From: Molanna angustata | Taxonomy: Eukaryota; Arthropoda; Insecta; Trichoptera; Molannidae | Assembly (NCBI GenBank): GCA_963576475.1 | Contig: OY754990.1 | Span: 2,445,256-2,509,255, forward strand | Direction of reading: 5' to 3' | DNA: 64,000 bases | Shown here: positions 36,101-51,100 of the stretch, one piece after another | Numbering within the stretch: position 1 is the stretch's first letter | Layout of the letters: each line of letters begins with the position of its first letter | Program-made: the position numbers and the translations under genes | Notes under the pieces: model-generated | Told to the model about the DNA's origin: nothing | Seen by the model: only the letters and a program-made list of their open reading frames with translations | The model's database searches: none

Positions 36101-39100
36101 TTGAATTTTTACTTTATTTTTCCATATATCTCAGAAAACGCTAAAAATTATTATGAACATAGACAAATTAATACAATATCTCAAATTGTTTCTTCAAAAT
36201 AATTCCAGAGTTTCTCAAACATTTTTAGTAAGAAAAATATTTTTTTATGATAAATTGATGTGTTTAACTGCCTATATTTCCAAAGTTTTTAAAAATATTG
36301 AAAAAAGCCGAAACACCCAGTGCGCTAACCACTCTGCCAACACTCATTTAAATGTCTCCTTTACAAAACAATGCTTGCACTCTGGTTAAGAGAAATATGT
36401 TAATTTTTATTGTATATTTTTTGTATGTTTTATGATTGTATATGTTGAATATTGAGTTGGATAAATAAAAAAAAAAAATAAAAAAAAAAAACAAGCATTA
36501 ACTCGATCTGCCCAAAAGCCATTTGGCCTCGTAAATACACAGATATATTTGGCCCAGGGAAATTACTGGCAAAGAAATCAAAACGAGCTGTGTCCGATTG
36601 AGGCTCGGTCTCGTCAATGCACAGATATATTTGGCCCAGGGAAATTACTGGCAAAGAAATCAAAACGAGCTGTGTCCGATTGAGGCTCGGTCTCGTCAAT
36701 GCACAGATATATTTGGCCCAGGGAAATTACTGGCAAAGAAATCAAAACGAGCTGTGTCCGATTGAGGCTCGGTCTCGTCAATGCACAGATATATTTGGCC
36801 CAGGGAAATTACTGGCAAAGAAATCAAAACGAGCTGTGTCCGATTGAGGCTCGGTCTCGTCATTGCACAGATATATTTGGCCCAGGGAAATTACTGGCAA
36901 AGAAATCAAAACGAGTTTTGTCCGATTGAGGCTCGGTCTCGTCAATACACAGATATATTTGACCCAGGGAAATTACTGGCAAAGAAATCAAAATGAGTTT
37001 TGTCCGATTGAGGCTCGGTCTCGTCAATACACAGATATATTTGGCCCAGGGACATTACTCGCAAAGAAATCAAAACGAGTTTTGTCCGATTGAGGCTCGG
37101 TCTCGTCAATACACAGATATTTTTGACCCAGGGAAATTACTGTTAAAAAAATCAAAACGAGTTTTGTACGATTGAAGCTCGGTCTCGTCAATACACAGAT
37201 GTATTTGGCCCAGGGAAATTACTGGCAACGGAATCAAAACGAGTTTTGTCCGATTGAGGCTCGGTCTTGTCAATACACAGATATATTTGGCCCAGGGAAA
37301 TCACTGGTAAAGAAATCAAAAACTAGTTTTGTCCAAGTGAGGATCGGCCCCATCAATACACGATCCACGGCCATGTGGCAAAACAGTCATGTGATTAAAA
37401 AATTTTAACAAAGCTTGTTGAATCTCACCCAGCTGTTGGTGTGACGTTGTCAGGTCCCTGCGCCCACCAGAATGGAAGATAGGAGCACAGGAGTGGCAGA
37501 ATGACGTCTATCACGTGTTGGCAGTCACTGTAGGTCTTCTCAGAGTCTACAAAGTGGTCCACTTCTGTCAGGATTCCTTCCAGAGTCGGCATCGAAGACT
37601 CCATCCTCGTCATCACGTCTGACAATAAAAATAACAATTCATTCATTCACACCATCACGGCATATAAAAAGAAGCACGGCACGTGTGTCTATCCATCTCC
37701 ACACACCAGTCTCGTCTCATTAGAAAAGGCCACATTCAGAATGGGTGGTGAATGCATAGCTGAACTATGTAAGATGTTTTATATATTTTATTAAGTCAAC
37801 TGGGATTGTTCGGATTGATTTTTTGATAATGTTTTAAACTGATATTTTATAAGTCAAATGGGATTGATTGTTGATAATGTTTGAAACAGATATATTATAA
37901 GTCAAGATTGTTGATAGTGTTTTAAACAAATATTTTACTAAGTCAACTGAGATTGTTGAGATTTATTGTTGATAGTGTTTTAAACAGATATTTTAATAAG
38001 TCAACTGGGATTGTTGGGATTGATTGTTTGATAGTGTTTTAAGCAGATATTTTACTAAGTCAACTGGGATTGTTGGGATTGATTGTGATAATGTTTTAAA
38101 CAGATATTTTAATAAGTCAACTGGGATTGTTGGGATTGATTGTTTGATAGTGTTTTAAGCAGATATTTTACTAAGACAACTGTGATTGTTCACAGCATAA
38201 CAGTGAAAGCATGAAATACTTTGTAATCTAAATTACCCTGGGCTTCCAGAGAATGATCCGCTATCCTGTTAAGTAGGGAGAACTGATTGTGTTTGTTGAG
38301 ATGTGGCTCCAAGAACGCCACCGGGAAAGTAGAACTGAACGCACCCAAACACGAACCCTAGAAAAATAAATAAATTAATGGTTACAATCTCTTAATCGTT
38401 CATGCGAATTGAGCAGCTGGGTTATTGTGAATTTTGATAACCCTGTGGTGGAACATCCTATGATGTCCCCACATCTCTAGTGACATGTCATTACTGCCAA
38501 CACAAGCGGAGGTTATAAATATTTATCACCACCTTTGCAATTTATTCGGAATTTCTCCAGTCGCCGGGCCTGACTTATCGCAGATTTTCCTCGACATTCT
38601 TATTACGTGTAAATTGAATATAATAATTATAAAACAACTACTATGTAAAACATTTAGTTAAATAAATATAATTATCAGAGTGAGTAATATCTTTTTACTC
38701 TCCACTACCAACTATGGAATAGTGGAGAGTCATGATTTCACAATTTTTAAGCGTATTTTTTTTACATCAATTTCTCAATGGGTATCATGTAGAGAGTGTA
38801 TACTTTGAGTTTCATCGTGATGTTTTTGTGTGTATGCCGTATGCCGTACACAAATTTGAAAATTTGTGTCCTCTGTACAGCCCAAACCAAATGACTGATG
38901 AACTTCATATTAATACCATATGTGTGAAGTACATAAACTTAGAGCTGATTAATTTTCCATAGACAACAGTTAATTATTTCTCTATGATTTCATCTGTTAA
39001 AACTTTAAAAATGCTCTCACGACCTGGAAATTTGAGATATTTTCATTTTATTTGAATTATTTATGCAAAAAAAAAGAATTTTCACAAAACTGCATTCAGA

Positions 39101-42100
39101 GTTTGCCAACCTTAAATATCCTTTCAATAATTATGTTTCTATTAATCGATATTTTGTATGAAAAATATATAGGAGAATTTTTATGTTTAGCAATGTTTAG
39201 TTACATATTTGATTTCATATTGATATTAGAGTGTAATATTAGCAGGGAAGCTTCATTGTGTAGTGGAGAGTTTAGTGTTGGCCACAACCCACTCGTTTTT
39301 ATGAATTATCAGTTGCCCCAATTGTCTGTAGTATATCTAATATAGAGAGATGAGTTTTTAACAATCCCTTTTGAACACGCAAATAATCATACTTATAAAT
39401 ATTCTTTAAAACTAATTAATCATAATCAATATAACAACTAAATAACCATCTCCCTATAACCCCGTGTGGAAAGAAGATGACGTTTAAAACGTACGTAGGT
39501 ACAAGCGACGGGCTTCAAGACTGACGAGCAGATATTCCGGGCAGCACGGGACGAAGAGGGATTCACAAGAGTGTCGGGGGTTTCTGACAGGGCACTAGAA
39601 GAAAAAGAAGAACCAAGAAAAAGTGATGAAACTTACCAAAGCTGGTTTGTGTCGTTCTATTTCTGTCTTGAGATATTTTCTGTCGTGTGTGAGCGTCGCA
39701 TCCGTTCCCAGGGTGTACAGAGATGCCAGCATCTTGTATGAAGCCACCTGTATTTCGTCCACTGGAATAAAAATCAAATACATCAAACTTGATACCATAA
39801 GAATATTCATTGTTTCGACGGTTACCTTGTGGAGCGGGGTGGGGGTGTGTGAGTTATTATTGGTTATTTTCATTGGGGGTGGAGTTATAGGGAACATTGT
39901 TAGTAACGGGGAAGAATTTGGAAATATTATTGTATTAATTAATGATTTGTCTGTATTTATATTTTAATGAATTTCTATTGTTTCTAGATTGTTTAATTTT
40001 ATTCTTTGATTAGGGACGTGGTGTAATAATTTTAAACTATGGCTGTGGAATGAGTGATTTGTTGATGTAATGTGGTTCGCGAATTCTTTGGGTTGAGAAC
40101 CTGTTCTCGACGAAAGGTTTGGGAACGACATAGTTGATACCTTCGGATGGTTTTTTGAACTCCTGAAGAATTATGGAGTGTCCAATGTGTGTCTCCCTCC
40201 AAAGGTTGACACAATTCATTCTTATGGCAGCTTTCGTTGCCTTTGTTTTCCCAGGAGGTCCAGCGGAATCAGATGTAGGATAGTGTCAAGAGCTTTTGTC
40301 GGTGTAGTTCTTAGACAGCCAGTGGTTGTCACTTCTGCTAGTCTTTGAACTTTTGCCAGCTCTTTTAGGTGCACTCCTTTTTTCAAGCAGTGCCACCATA
40401 CCACCACTCCGTACATCATGACTGGCCTTATGACCGCCTTGTACATCCAGTGGGTTATCTTGGGGTGTAGTCCCCACCGTTTTCCCACGATCTTTCTGCA
40501 GGTGTACAGTGCATTTGTAGCTTTCCGTACTCTTTCCTGCGTGTTGGGCTTCCAGCTCAGTTTTCTGTCCAGTTCTCCCGAAACTAGTCGCGTTAAACTC
40601 AATTCAAGTGGTTATAGCAATTTAATATTATAATAAAATTGATACCATACATTCAAAATGGCTTTAACACAATTATATATGCTGTAGTTCACAAAAGTGT
40701 TAATAGCGATTGTCAACCTTTCAAGAAAAATAGTGTTTTATGTATATATATATATATATATATATATCTATGTGCTGGGCACAACCCATTCTTTTTACAT
40801 GAAAAAACATGGTAAACTATATATAGAGAAGCTTCAAAATAAACTTCAAAAACTTACACAAAAGATCGCTGCCATATTCGCAGGCTGCTAAATGATCAAA
40901 CATAGCCGTCAGTACTGGTAGTATAACACTGTTGACGTAAAATAGAGATGTGCAGGTCTTCAGATGTGTACCTCGAAGATGGCTATACTTGCCCTGAAAC
41001 AAAACATAACTTGTCAGTTATCAAAATCACTATCTAGCGATAATTTGAGCTGTAATAAGTTAGTCACAATTTAGTGACAATTTGAGTTTAAGTAACATAA
41101 TCACAATTTAGGAACAATGAGCTATAAATGATCAAATCACAATTAAGTAACATAAGTGACACTTTTAGTTTACAATATTATAAAATCACAATTTAATGAT
41201 AATTTGAACCACAAATTATAAAATTACAATCTAGTGATATTTTGAGCTAAAATAATAAAGTCACAATTAAGTGGTAATTTGAGCTAAAGTATCACAATCA
41301 CAATTTAGTAACAAAGAGCTTTTAAACCATCAAAGCTCAATTTAGCGATGATTTGAGCCTTTAATTATAAAATCACCATTAAGTGACAATTTGAGCTTAT
41401 AATATTATTGAATCACAATTTCATGACAATTTATGCTTTCAATATTATAAAATCACAATCTGGTGAAAATTTGAGCATTGAAGCCTTGAAATATAAAATC
41501 ACTATTAAGTGACAATTTATGCTTTCAATATTATAAAATAACAATCTGGTGAAAATTTGAGCCTTGAATTATAAAATTACCGTTAAGTGACAATTGGAGC
41601 CCCAAATTATAAAATTACAATCTAATGTATAAGAATGTTATATGGTGTGTGTATACTAAATATATAAAATAAAGTCTCACGTCTTGTAAATTGATGATGG
41701 TGTGTCCTAGATCGTCGGCAGTGTTGTTGAAGAACGTCAGCATGGAGGTTCTGATGAACTCGGGACAGTTCTTCACCAAGGACTTGGCGTCGATTCCCTT
41801 CACCAGCACCTGAAGACACCGGACGGATATTCGAACGTCAGCACCAAACGCCGCCAACCTATGAAAATATATTTAATATTTCATGATCACATATATTATT
41901 TTTTTTTTTCGTATACATAGGCCCGGTATTACAGTCGGCCCTCAACTCATTGAGTTTGTTAAACTCAAGATTAATGTTAAGGGGAGATTGAGATATTACA
42001 GTGCAATATGACATGTCAGTTACTAAATCTTCAATTATAGACATATTTTACTTTTTCTGTGGTTATTATCTGTCAAATTTTAAATAACCTCAAATAATAC

Positions 42101-45100
42101 CAACTACAAAACTATTGTTTTATTATTCAACATGGTAAATTTAATTTTTTTCACCAAAATAATGCTTTTAAATGCCCGTGTTTGTTTCAATATGGCTGTC
42201 AGTTTGTTTTGTTGTGTGGCACCACCGTCGATACAACTAACGCCTCTAGTGATAGAACACTGAAACTACACGCGTTGCCTAGCAAATGACAGTTGACTCA
42301 CCGTTTAGTACTTAATCCGCCAGAAACGTTGAGTTAAATATTTGTTGTTTTAGTGACGTATTTGAGAGAAGATTAGGCCTAAACGGACACTGTAATACGT
42401 CCTGGGTTCGATTCCCAGCAGAGGAGAAATTTATTTAAATTTATTTCTCACGCAAATGTTGCTTCTCTGGGCTGGAAACACTGGTTAGTTGGAAGAAATT
42501 GCCATACGGCAATAAACTCGCCACTTGCACAGGGTGCAAGGAAGTGTTTATTATTATTAATACGCTATATTTTTGTAAAACTTGAGTTTAGCTCTTAAAC
42601 TGAGACTGTAATACCGGCCCATAATAAGTTAACAATATTCGTAATAAAGTTTCTTACCTGGATCTTAGCAAGCTTGCCAACTTGCAGAATAGAGAAGCAA
42701 CCATTTCTTTCTCCTTAAGACTGGCTGCTCCGACATTGTTGGTAGCAGTGGCGACAGCTATAAAGTAATTTCTGTGCGTCGAGAAATATTTCTCCATTAA
42801 AGGTAATACCACCTGAAAGGCAATAGAAATAACGAGATATTTATATAGTAGAATTCATAAAATGGAGTCAACTATCAAGATTGAATCAATAATTCAGCTA
42901 GAGGTAAGCAATAAATATTTGAATGAAGAATTGAAGCTCAGAGACATCTATGAGAAAACTCTATAAGTTTTATCCATAGATTTTTATTATAATATACTTC
43001 CTAGATTTTTTTCTGGGGGATTTTTGATGTTTTGGTTCCAGACCACATCGTTTTTCTATAGAAAATAACGAAGACTAATGTGAATTGTTTTCAGATTTAT
43101 TTGTCTAAAAAACATTTTAACTATTAAGGTTTAGAGAACATTTATCTAGGATGTGTTGAAATGTAAGGATAACTGAAATATGTTGCCAACCAAAATGTCA
43201 AACTCGTGATATTCCATGACTAACTTTTTATACGGAGTACTACATCTAGTATATTACAGTAAAAATCTGTGGTTTTATCTATCAGCCTTGTTGCATTTAA
43301 TACTATAAATTTTTGTACTGACTTCAAGTTTCTATTACAATTATATAGATGTCTCTCAATTTTTATTTTAATACAATTTCTTTCATAATGTAATATGAAA
43401 ATATACTTATTACACTTTCATAAAATGGCATTGAATCCATAATAGAATATCAGCGTGTTTTTTAAGTAAGTACCGTTTTGCCACACCGCGGCCGATTGCC
43501 GCAGCGCTGCAATCGGCATTCTTTGCATGCACACTGGGTGACCTACATCTGTTGTCTACACACTGACACTATTACAGTCTGATTCTTCCTTGTTTACGTT
43601 GTGTACTGAGTGTTTAAGAAGCCTCCGATAATCGTGAGTCCTGCCGACTGTGCACGGGCTGTTATAAGATTTCTTAGTGCTAAAGGCCTAAAAGCGATCG
43701 ATATTCATCGTGAGATCTGTGCAGTTTATGGAGAAAACATTATGAGTGATGGAATGGTAAGAAAGTGGGTGAGAGCATTTAAAGATGACCGCACAAATGT
43801 GCAGTGAGTGGGCGTCCTTCGGTCGTTAATGAAAGTTTGGTGCAGGAAGTGGACAATAAGGTGAGAGAAAACAGACATCTTTTCGATGGGAAACTCTAGA
43901 TCATCCTCCGTACAGCCCTGATCTGGCGCCCAGTGACTATCATCTGTTCCTGCACTTGAAGAAACATCTGGGCGATCAGCGTTTTCGAGACGATGAAAAA
44001 GTCAAAACAGTTGTGATGCAGTGGTTAACAAGTCAGGCGGTAGACTTCTATGAAGAGGGTCTTCAAAAACTGGTACAACGTTATGACAAGTGCCTCATTA
44101 TTGACGGAAATTATGTAGAAAAGTAGATTAAGGTACAGGCTTTCATGTAAAAATAAAATTATTGAGATATCTTTGCACATATTTTTTTTATTTCAAAACG
44201 GTACTTACTTAAAAAACACAGTGATATTTAAAATAATAATAATTTAACAATTTCATTTCACAAAAATACTGAAAATTTAATATTTATCTGACAACACCTG
44301 ATTACATCTTCCTCTCCTCTTCCTTTCCTTATCCCTTAGTTTTATTTTTATTTTATTTTTATTTTTATTTCGATTTACGGTTTGATAACCTTTTACACAT
44401 ACAAGTATACATAATATATTAAAAACAACAGAATTTAAAAAAAACAAATAAAAACAAACAAATATACAAAACGAAAATAAAAAATGAATAACAATATAAA
44501 AAAGGTGAAAACATGTAAAAATATGTAAAAAATAATGAATAACATTTAAAAAAAAAAAATATGTAAAAAATAATGAAAAACATTAAAAAAAATATGTAAA
44601 AAAAACATGCGAGAAACATTCAAAAATATGTAAAAAAAAAAAAAAAAATAAACAAAAAACATGTAAAAAATAATGAAAATCATGTAACAAATATGTAAAA
44701 AACATGTAAAAAAACAATGCAAAAACACGTAAAAAAAATAAACAAAAAACATGAAAAAACTAAACAAAAATCATGTAAAAAATATGTAAAAAAAAAAAAT
44801 AAATATGTGAAAAACATGTATAAAACATGTAAAAAAAAATATGCAAAAAAATAAACAAAAAGCATGCAAAAATATGTAAATAAACAATGAAGAACATGTT
44901 AAAAATATGAAAAAAAGTAAACATACATGCAAAAATTAATACAGGAAAAAAGAAATGTGAAAAGTAGTTTAAAAACCGACAAAATAATCTAATGTTTGGT
45001 CTCATTAACAAGTGCAGTGTATAGGCAACTTCTATAGTTTTCCTATCATTGCTATGAATTGTTCTTATATGCTATCTTCATTTTTTTTTACTTTCATTCT

Positions 45101-48100
45101 GATATCTTTATTTGTTTTGTAATGTGATTAACATATTACCATAGTACACTCTGTTTTGTATATTTAACATTAACTCTGGTTGGTTGGAAGATTTTGCCAT
45201 TAGGCAATAAGTCCGCCTGTGTACTAATTATATGTCGGAAAGATTCAAATAAATACTGAAAATTTTCCAAACAAAATTTGAATTTGTTTTGTGGAGTGAC
45301 TTGCTAGTGACCAAAACCCATTCGTTTCATCAGTGCAGGAATAAAGATAAACATCCAATTTATTGATCCACTCACCTTGGAGAAGAACTTGATGTCCCTG
45401 GTGCTGGTCTTGAAGGAGGTCCTCCTGCTGAACGTCGTCGAAGGTTTGAGCAGCTTCATGTTGATGGTGGCTCTGTCCAGATACTGGATGAGCTTCTCCA
45501 GGAGGGAGTAGGCGAAACGCAGTTCGACGGCAACCCCGGCGGCGGCTTGTTCGGTATCAGACTGACCAGCGCGGGACGGCCTGGAAAATTGTAACAATTG
45601 TGATATTCTTTGATCAACTTTAATTATCATCAGACAGGCAGCCGAGATGATATATCTGATGCACCACCCTGTATATTGCACCAAGTCTAACTGCCATGAT
45701 CAGCAACACCACCAATGATTCACCTGCCTGCCATAGAGAAAGTAATACAACGTTCTTACTTAGACTATACCTACTAGAGGTGGTTAGTCTGGAAGGAGAA
45801 ACTGTTGAGTGCATCGAAAAAGTCGCCACGTGGATGTCTAGCAACAAGCTTAAACTGAACCCAACTAAAACAGAGTTTATGTGGGTAGCTTCACCACGGC
45901 GACAGAACCTCATTGAGAGTACTCCTATCAACATCAACGGAGAAACACTCGTGCCAGCTGCAAGTGTCAAATTCTTGGGTATTCACTTGGACAATAAGTT
46001 GTCACTTGACCTTCAAATCTCAAAAACGGTCAGTTCATGTTTTTTTCAACTCAGCCAACTGAAAAACATTCGTCGAAATTTACCCAAGAATGAGACTAAA
46101 ACACTTGTAAATTCATTCGTTGTGTCTCGGCTTGATTACTGCAACGGCATTTATGTTGGATTGCCGAAGTATCAACTCGATAGACTACAGATGGTATTTA
46201 ACACAGCTGCAAGACTTATTTTCGGTGCAGAAAAACGATGTCACATAACTCCACTACTAAACGAATTACACTGGTTGAAGTGTCCAGAGTGAATTGATTA
46301 CAAAATTTGTTTGACAGTATATAATGCTTTGAACAACCTGGCACCAAAATATATACAAGAGCTGTGTCAGAGAAGAGATCTCTCTGGGAGGCATCTCACA
46401 CTCAGGTCATCTGGATCACAGAGTAACGATTCCTTAAAGGAGTTGGACAGAGTCAACAAAGCGGCTTACTATGATTGATGCTTTAGTGTGAGTGGTCCTA
46501 TTAAGTGGAATTCACTGCCTCTAGATGTCCGCAGTGCTCAAAGCAAGAGCACTTTCACTAAAGCGACTAAAAACAGCTTTGTTTCAGAGAGCAACACAAC
46601 ATTAAACTATCAGCGCCCTTGGTATGATCTCGAATCATTAAACGGCGCTATACAAATGACTTATTATTATTTAGTCAACCAGTTTCACTCCTCAACTGCT
46701 CTGTTGAACAAACAATGTATCTGCGAGTTCAGCTTCAACTTTCGAACTAAAATTTGAAAATAATAATTTCAAATTTTAAATTTCCCGAGATTGGGGTCAC
46801 TTTGAAATATTTGACAGTTAAATAATTGAGAAGCACTATTCAGATATCCTTCAAAATCTAATGGGGTCTAAGCGAGTATTAGATATACAAATTTGCAAAA
46901 TTTGAAACAAATCCAATGAGTACAAAAAACCAATGAGAAATAAAATAAACATGCCGTACATAGCACACACACACAGATACATCGTGATGAAACTTTCAGA
47001 ATACTTTCTCAGCGTGATACTAGTTGATAATGTGCAATAAAAAAATAGGCTTCAAAATTGCAAAATCAACTATTCCTCTTGGGTTAGTGAGGAGTAAAAA
47101 TAATCACTATTTTCTTCAACAGTTAAAAAAAGCGGAAGCTAAAGAAGAAGAAGAAGAATACATAGAAAATGGTGTTAGTGTGAAAAAATATAAAGTGGAT
47201 TATACATATTAACAAAAAAATATTTTAGGCATCTACAGGGCTTACGACCTGTCATGGGTTGGTTTACTTGACATTATCACTTTAAGCGCTAATGCAACCT
47301 GCTTGTTGAGTGTACCAATAATGACTTTTTATTGAGTTCCATTATCAATACAAATTTGACAACATTTGATAATATCGTGCGGTATTTTTACATTGATTCA
47401 AAATCATTGCCATCTATGAGAAAGGCGACAAAACTTTTAATAATGACATTTTTTTTAAAAAATTAATATGTCCTTGTTAAACAAGTACATTCACATCTTC
47501 CTACGTTCCCTAAAATAAGCATAAATGTTTGTGCTATAGGTGAACGAAATCGGTCGAGGCAGGATTCGAAATCGCGACCACTGGATTACTAACTCAATGC
47601 GCTAACCGCTCTGCCATCGACATCTGTAGAGAAATTGATCCATAAACACAGTTCAACAATGAGGTTCTCCATCACCCATCATTCTAAATGTAGTACCTTT
47701 TTACACCACACTGTGGTATATACCGTGAATAAATGAATGAAATAAATGTTACCTGTGCAATTTGTATCCTTGATATTGAAGATACTTAAGGAACTCCTGA
47801 GAACGCTCCCTGTCCTTGCGTTTTTCCTTGTCCGTCAACAGATCGTATGGCACCAACTGTGGATGAATGCCACCTGAGAATATTAAATAAAACATATATA
47901 TTATACAATCAGGCATCAGATTTGGTAAAACAATGTATGATAGAATAAGAAATGAGTATATTAGACGAGAATGTATGATTGAAAGAAAATGAGTGGCTCA
48001 AAGTTATATTCACAAAATTCATCATGTGATACATATGTAGCGCTGCACGTGGCGTGTCGAATATTTTAGAATCAGACTCCCCAGTACCTACTATATAAGG

Positions 48101-51100
48101 CCATACCAAATGCACATTCATTGATTCGGTTCTACCAGTCACCTTATACCGCGGTCGCGCTTCTCTTGCGACCTTCTATGTATGTAGTTCTAATCTCGCA
48201 TAATTTATCGATATGGCGTTTCTTAAAATATCAGTATTATATAGAGTAATTTATTTGCATATATATTAGAGTCAATAACAATCAATAAACATATGTAAGT
48301 AACCTTCATTTTCAGCCCCCTTAGACAACATGCCATTTAAGCTAAGCGTTATCTCGCTAAGCGATAATAAATGTATGGAATGGGTGGCTGTCACGTGACA
48401 TCATAGCCATCAATTCCATACATTTACTATCGCTTAGCGAGATAACACTTAGCTTAAATGACATGTTGTCTAGGGGGGCAGGGCCGGATAAACATGTTTT
48501 TGCGCCCGTAGCAATATATTTGAATCCGCCCCCCCCCCCCCCATTTTTTTTGGAATTTGAAATGTAGAACAATTTAAAATTATGTAAAATCACATAGGGT
48601 CTAAAAAGACTAAGCGGAATATTTTACATACACACCATCATGCCGAGCATCTATTCGGGTACGCAAAGAGAACCGAGCGCCATACCTGCGAATTTTTGAT
48701 TTATATGATTAACATTTTAGAATTTTAAGCGCCCTTTTTAAGACAACCGCCCTGACTTCTTGTTCCTGATTGTTCTATGATTTATCCGGCCCTGTTCATT
48801 ATCTTTTAATCTCTGTCTAATTATTAGCTGTGTTTTATTACTGCATTTTCTGTTTCTGTCATTTCAATCAGGTTTATAGCTTATAATACCAAATCAAAGG
48901 TAATAGATAAAACAGTGCTTTTCAATTATTGTGGTCTGCACAAACCTCCGTTGGTGATGAGTTCCTCCTTTTTCTTCTTGGCCCAGATATCGTGGGCGTT
49001 CTCGGCGAGCCTCTCGGCCATGTTCTGCATCTCCCTGGACAGAGTCAAGTTTGTCATGTCCACGGGATGAGGATTGTAATTGAATGGAGTCGCAGAATCA
49101 ACCTAAAGTTCAAAAGATATTATTATTTTATTTAAAAATAACACTTGTTATGAGAAAATGCAAATATTGTTTATTTAAAAAGTAACACTAATACTAATTA
49201 AAATTTAAATATGAAATAACAGTTGTGATGAGAATAGGTATGCTAATATTTTTTATTTAAAAAGTAACACTAATACTAATTTAAATTTAAATTTGAAATA
49301 ACAGTTGTGATGAGAATATGCTAATAAATTTAAATTTGAAATAACAGTTTTGATGAGAAAATGCTAATATTGTTTATTTAAAAAGTAACACTAATACTAA
49401 TTTAAATTTAAATTTGAAATAACAGTTGTGATGAGAAAATGAAAATATTGTTTGAATATTCTTTTTTTAATTGCATATAGGCAAACATTGGATTTTTTCC
49501 CTTTCGGGAGTCAAATGATATTTTTATTGACAAAAACTTTTTCAACATCTCAATAGAGACGAAGTTGGGATATTGTAGAAGAACCAGGAACTGGAGGCAC
49601 CTACAGGGCTTACGACTGATGGCAAATTACCACAATGGACTACTATTGAGTCGACGTGGGAATGTCTCTAGATGGGTTTTTTAAAAAAAAAAAAACCTGA
49701 AGCATTAATGCAACGTCACATCATATTTTTTAGATATTTTTGTCTTCTTTAATTAAAAAAAAAATATGTTGAACTACGCCTTATAGTTTATTAAAAATAT
49801 AAGATAAATGTTGAAAATCGGGGTATGCCATTATTTTTCTACAATAATTATTTATACAGAACATTATCAAAAAGTAAAGATTTATTTTTCTTTATTAATA
49901 CCCAAACTATCTAAATTATTTGTTTTCAAAATGATTTGATAATAAATAATGATGGTATATCAAATTGAAAAATAGGTACGTTGGCAGCAGTCCCCCCCTT
50001 AAATGTAAGCTGGATGTCAATCGATACACTCTTATAAATAAATCTATAGTGTTGATAATATATCTACTGATTTTCAATCCAATAAATTGGCTGTTGCTGT
50101 AGTCATTGTCAAACTAATCATCCAAAGTGTTGCTACGGTTACCATACATTATTAAGTTACTCAGAAATAAAATACAACATGATGAAATAGCGAAAGCAAT
50201 GAACAGTAAATACCTGAGTGACTTCTCCCATCGTCTGGTAGTTGAGATGGTTGGTGATGGAGCGTGCGAGGTTCGAATATGCGTGGGGGGATTTTGGAAA
50301 AGGGCAACACACATTATATTATTATGTACAATCATATGATAAAACATAACAAATCTACCACTCATGGGACAGAAATAATTAATTTATTTACACTTATAAC
50401 TTGATAATTTGAGAACAATCAATTGTTCCGGAATGATTTTGAACGGATACAATTGTTCAAATAACAGGTATGTTTTTTGAACACATATAATTGTTCAAAT
50501 AACAGGTAGGTATGCTTTTTGAATGGATATAATCGTTCAAATAACAGATATGCTTTTTGAATGGATAAAATCGTTCAAATAACAGGTATGTATTTTGAAT
50601 GGAATCGTTCAAATAACAGGTATAATTTTTGAATAGATATAATCGTTCAAATAACAGGTATGCTTTTTGAATGGATATAATCATTCAAATAACAGGTATA
50701 CTTTTTGAACACATATAATTTTTCATGTTCCTATAGTACAAGCATTTATGCTTATTTTAGGGAAAGTAGGAAGATGTATATGTACTTGTTTAACAAGGAC
50801 ATAATCATTTTTTTTATTTAAAAAAAATAATTAATAGGTATGTTTTTTGAATAGATAAAATCATTCAAATAACAGGTATGTTTTTGAATGGATAAAATTA
50901 TTCATAATTTTAGACTGGCATTGTAAAAAGCATCATGTATAAATTTGTAGAAATATTGCCATTATAGGGCAGACGGAAATATTAGATATACGGAATGAAT
51001 TGGGTTAGGTTATAAATGTTTTATAGATTGCAACATTCTTTAGTAATAAATACGTCATGAGGGTATGAAAAGGAAGAGGATTGGCTCAACATTTTCTAAG

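Noticed and set aside
36617..37408. Series of overlapping ORFs repeating [17 protein letters not shown]
   Set aside because: 82-bp tandem repeat; each unit shifts the frame, so the ORFs restart at every unit.
41622..41819. Minus-strand ORF of 65 residues in a second frame
   Set aside because: Out-of-frame reading of RyR exon 10.
43610..43807. Intact small transposase gene
   Set aside because: Only the N-terminal part of mariner; the rest is deleted and out of frame.
44419..45011. ORFs rich in F, Y and V
   Set aside because: A-rich degenerate repeat read backwards; could look like membrane proteins but have no real composition or family.
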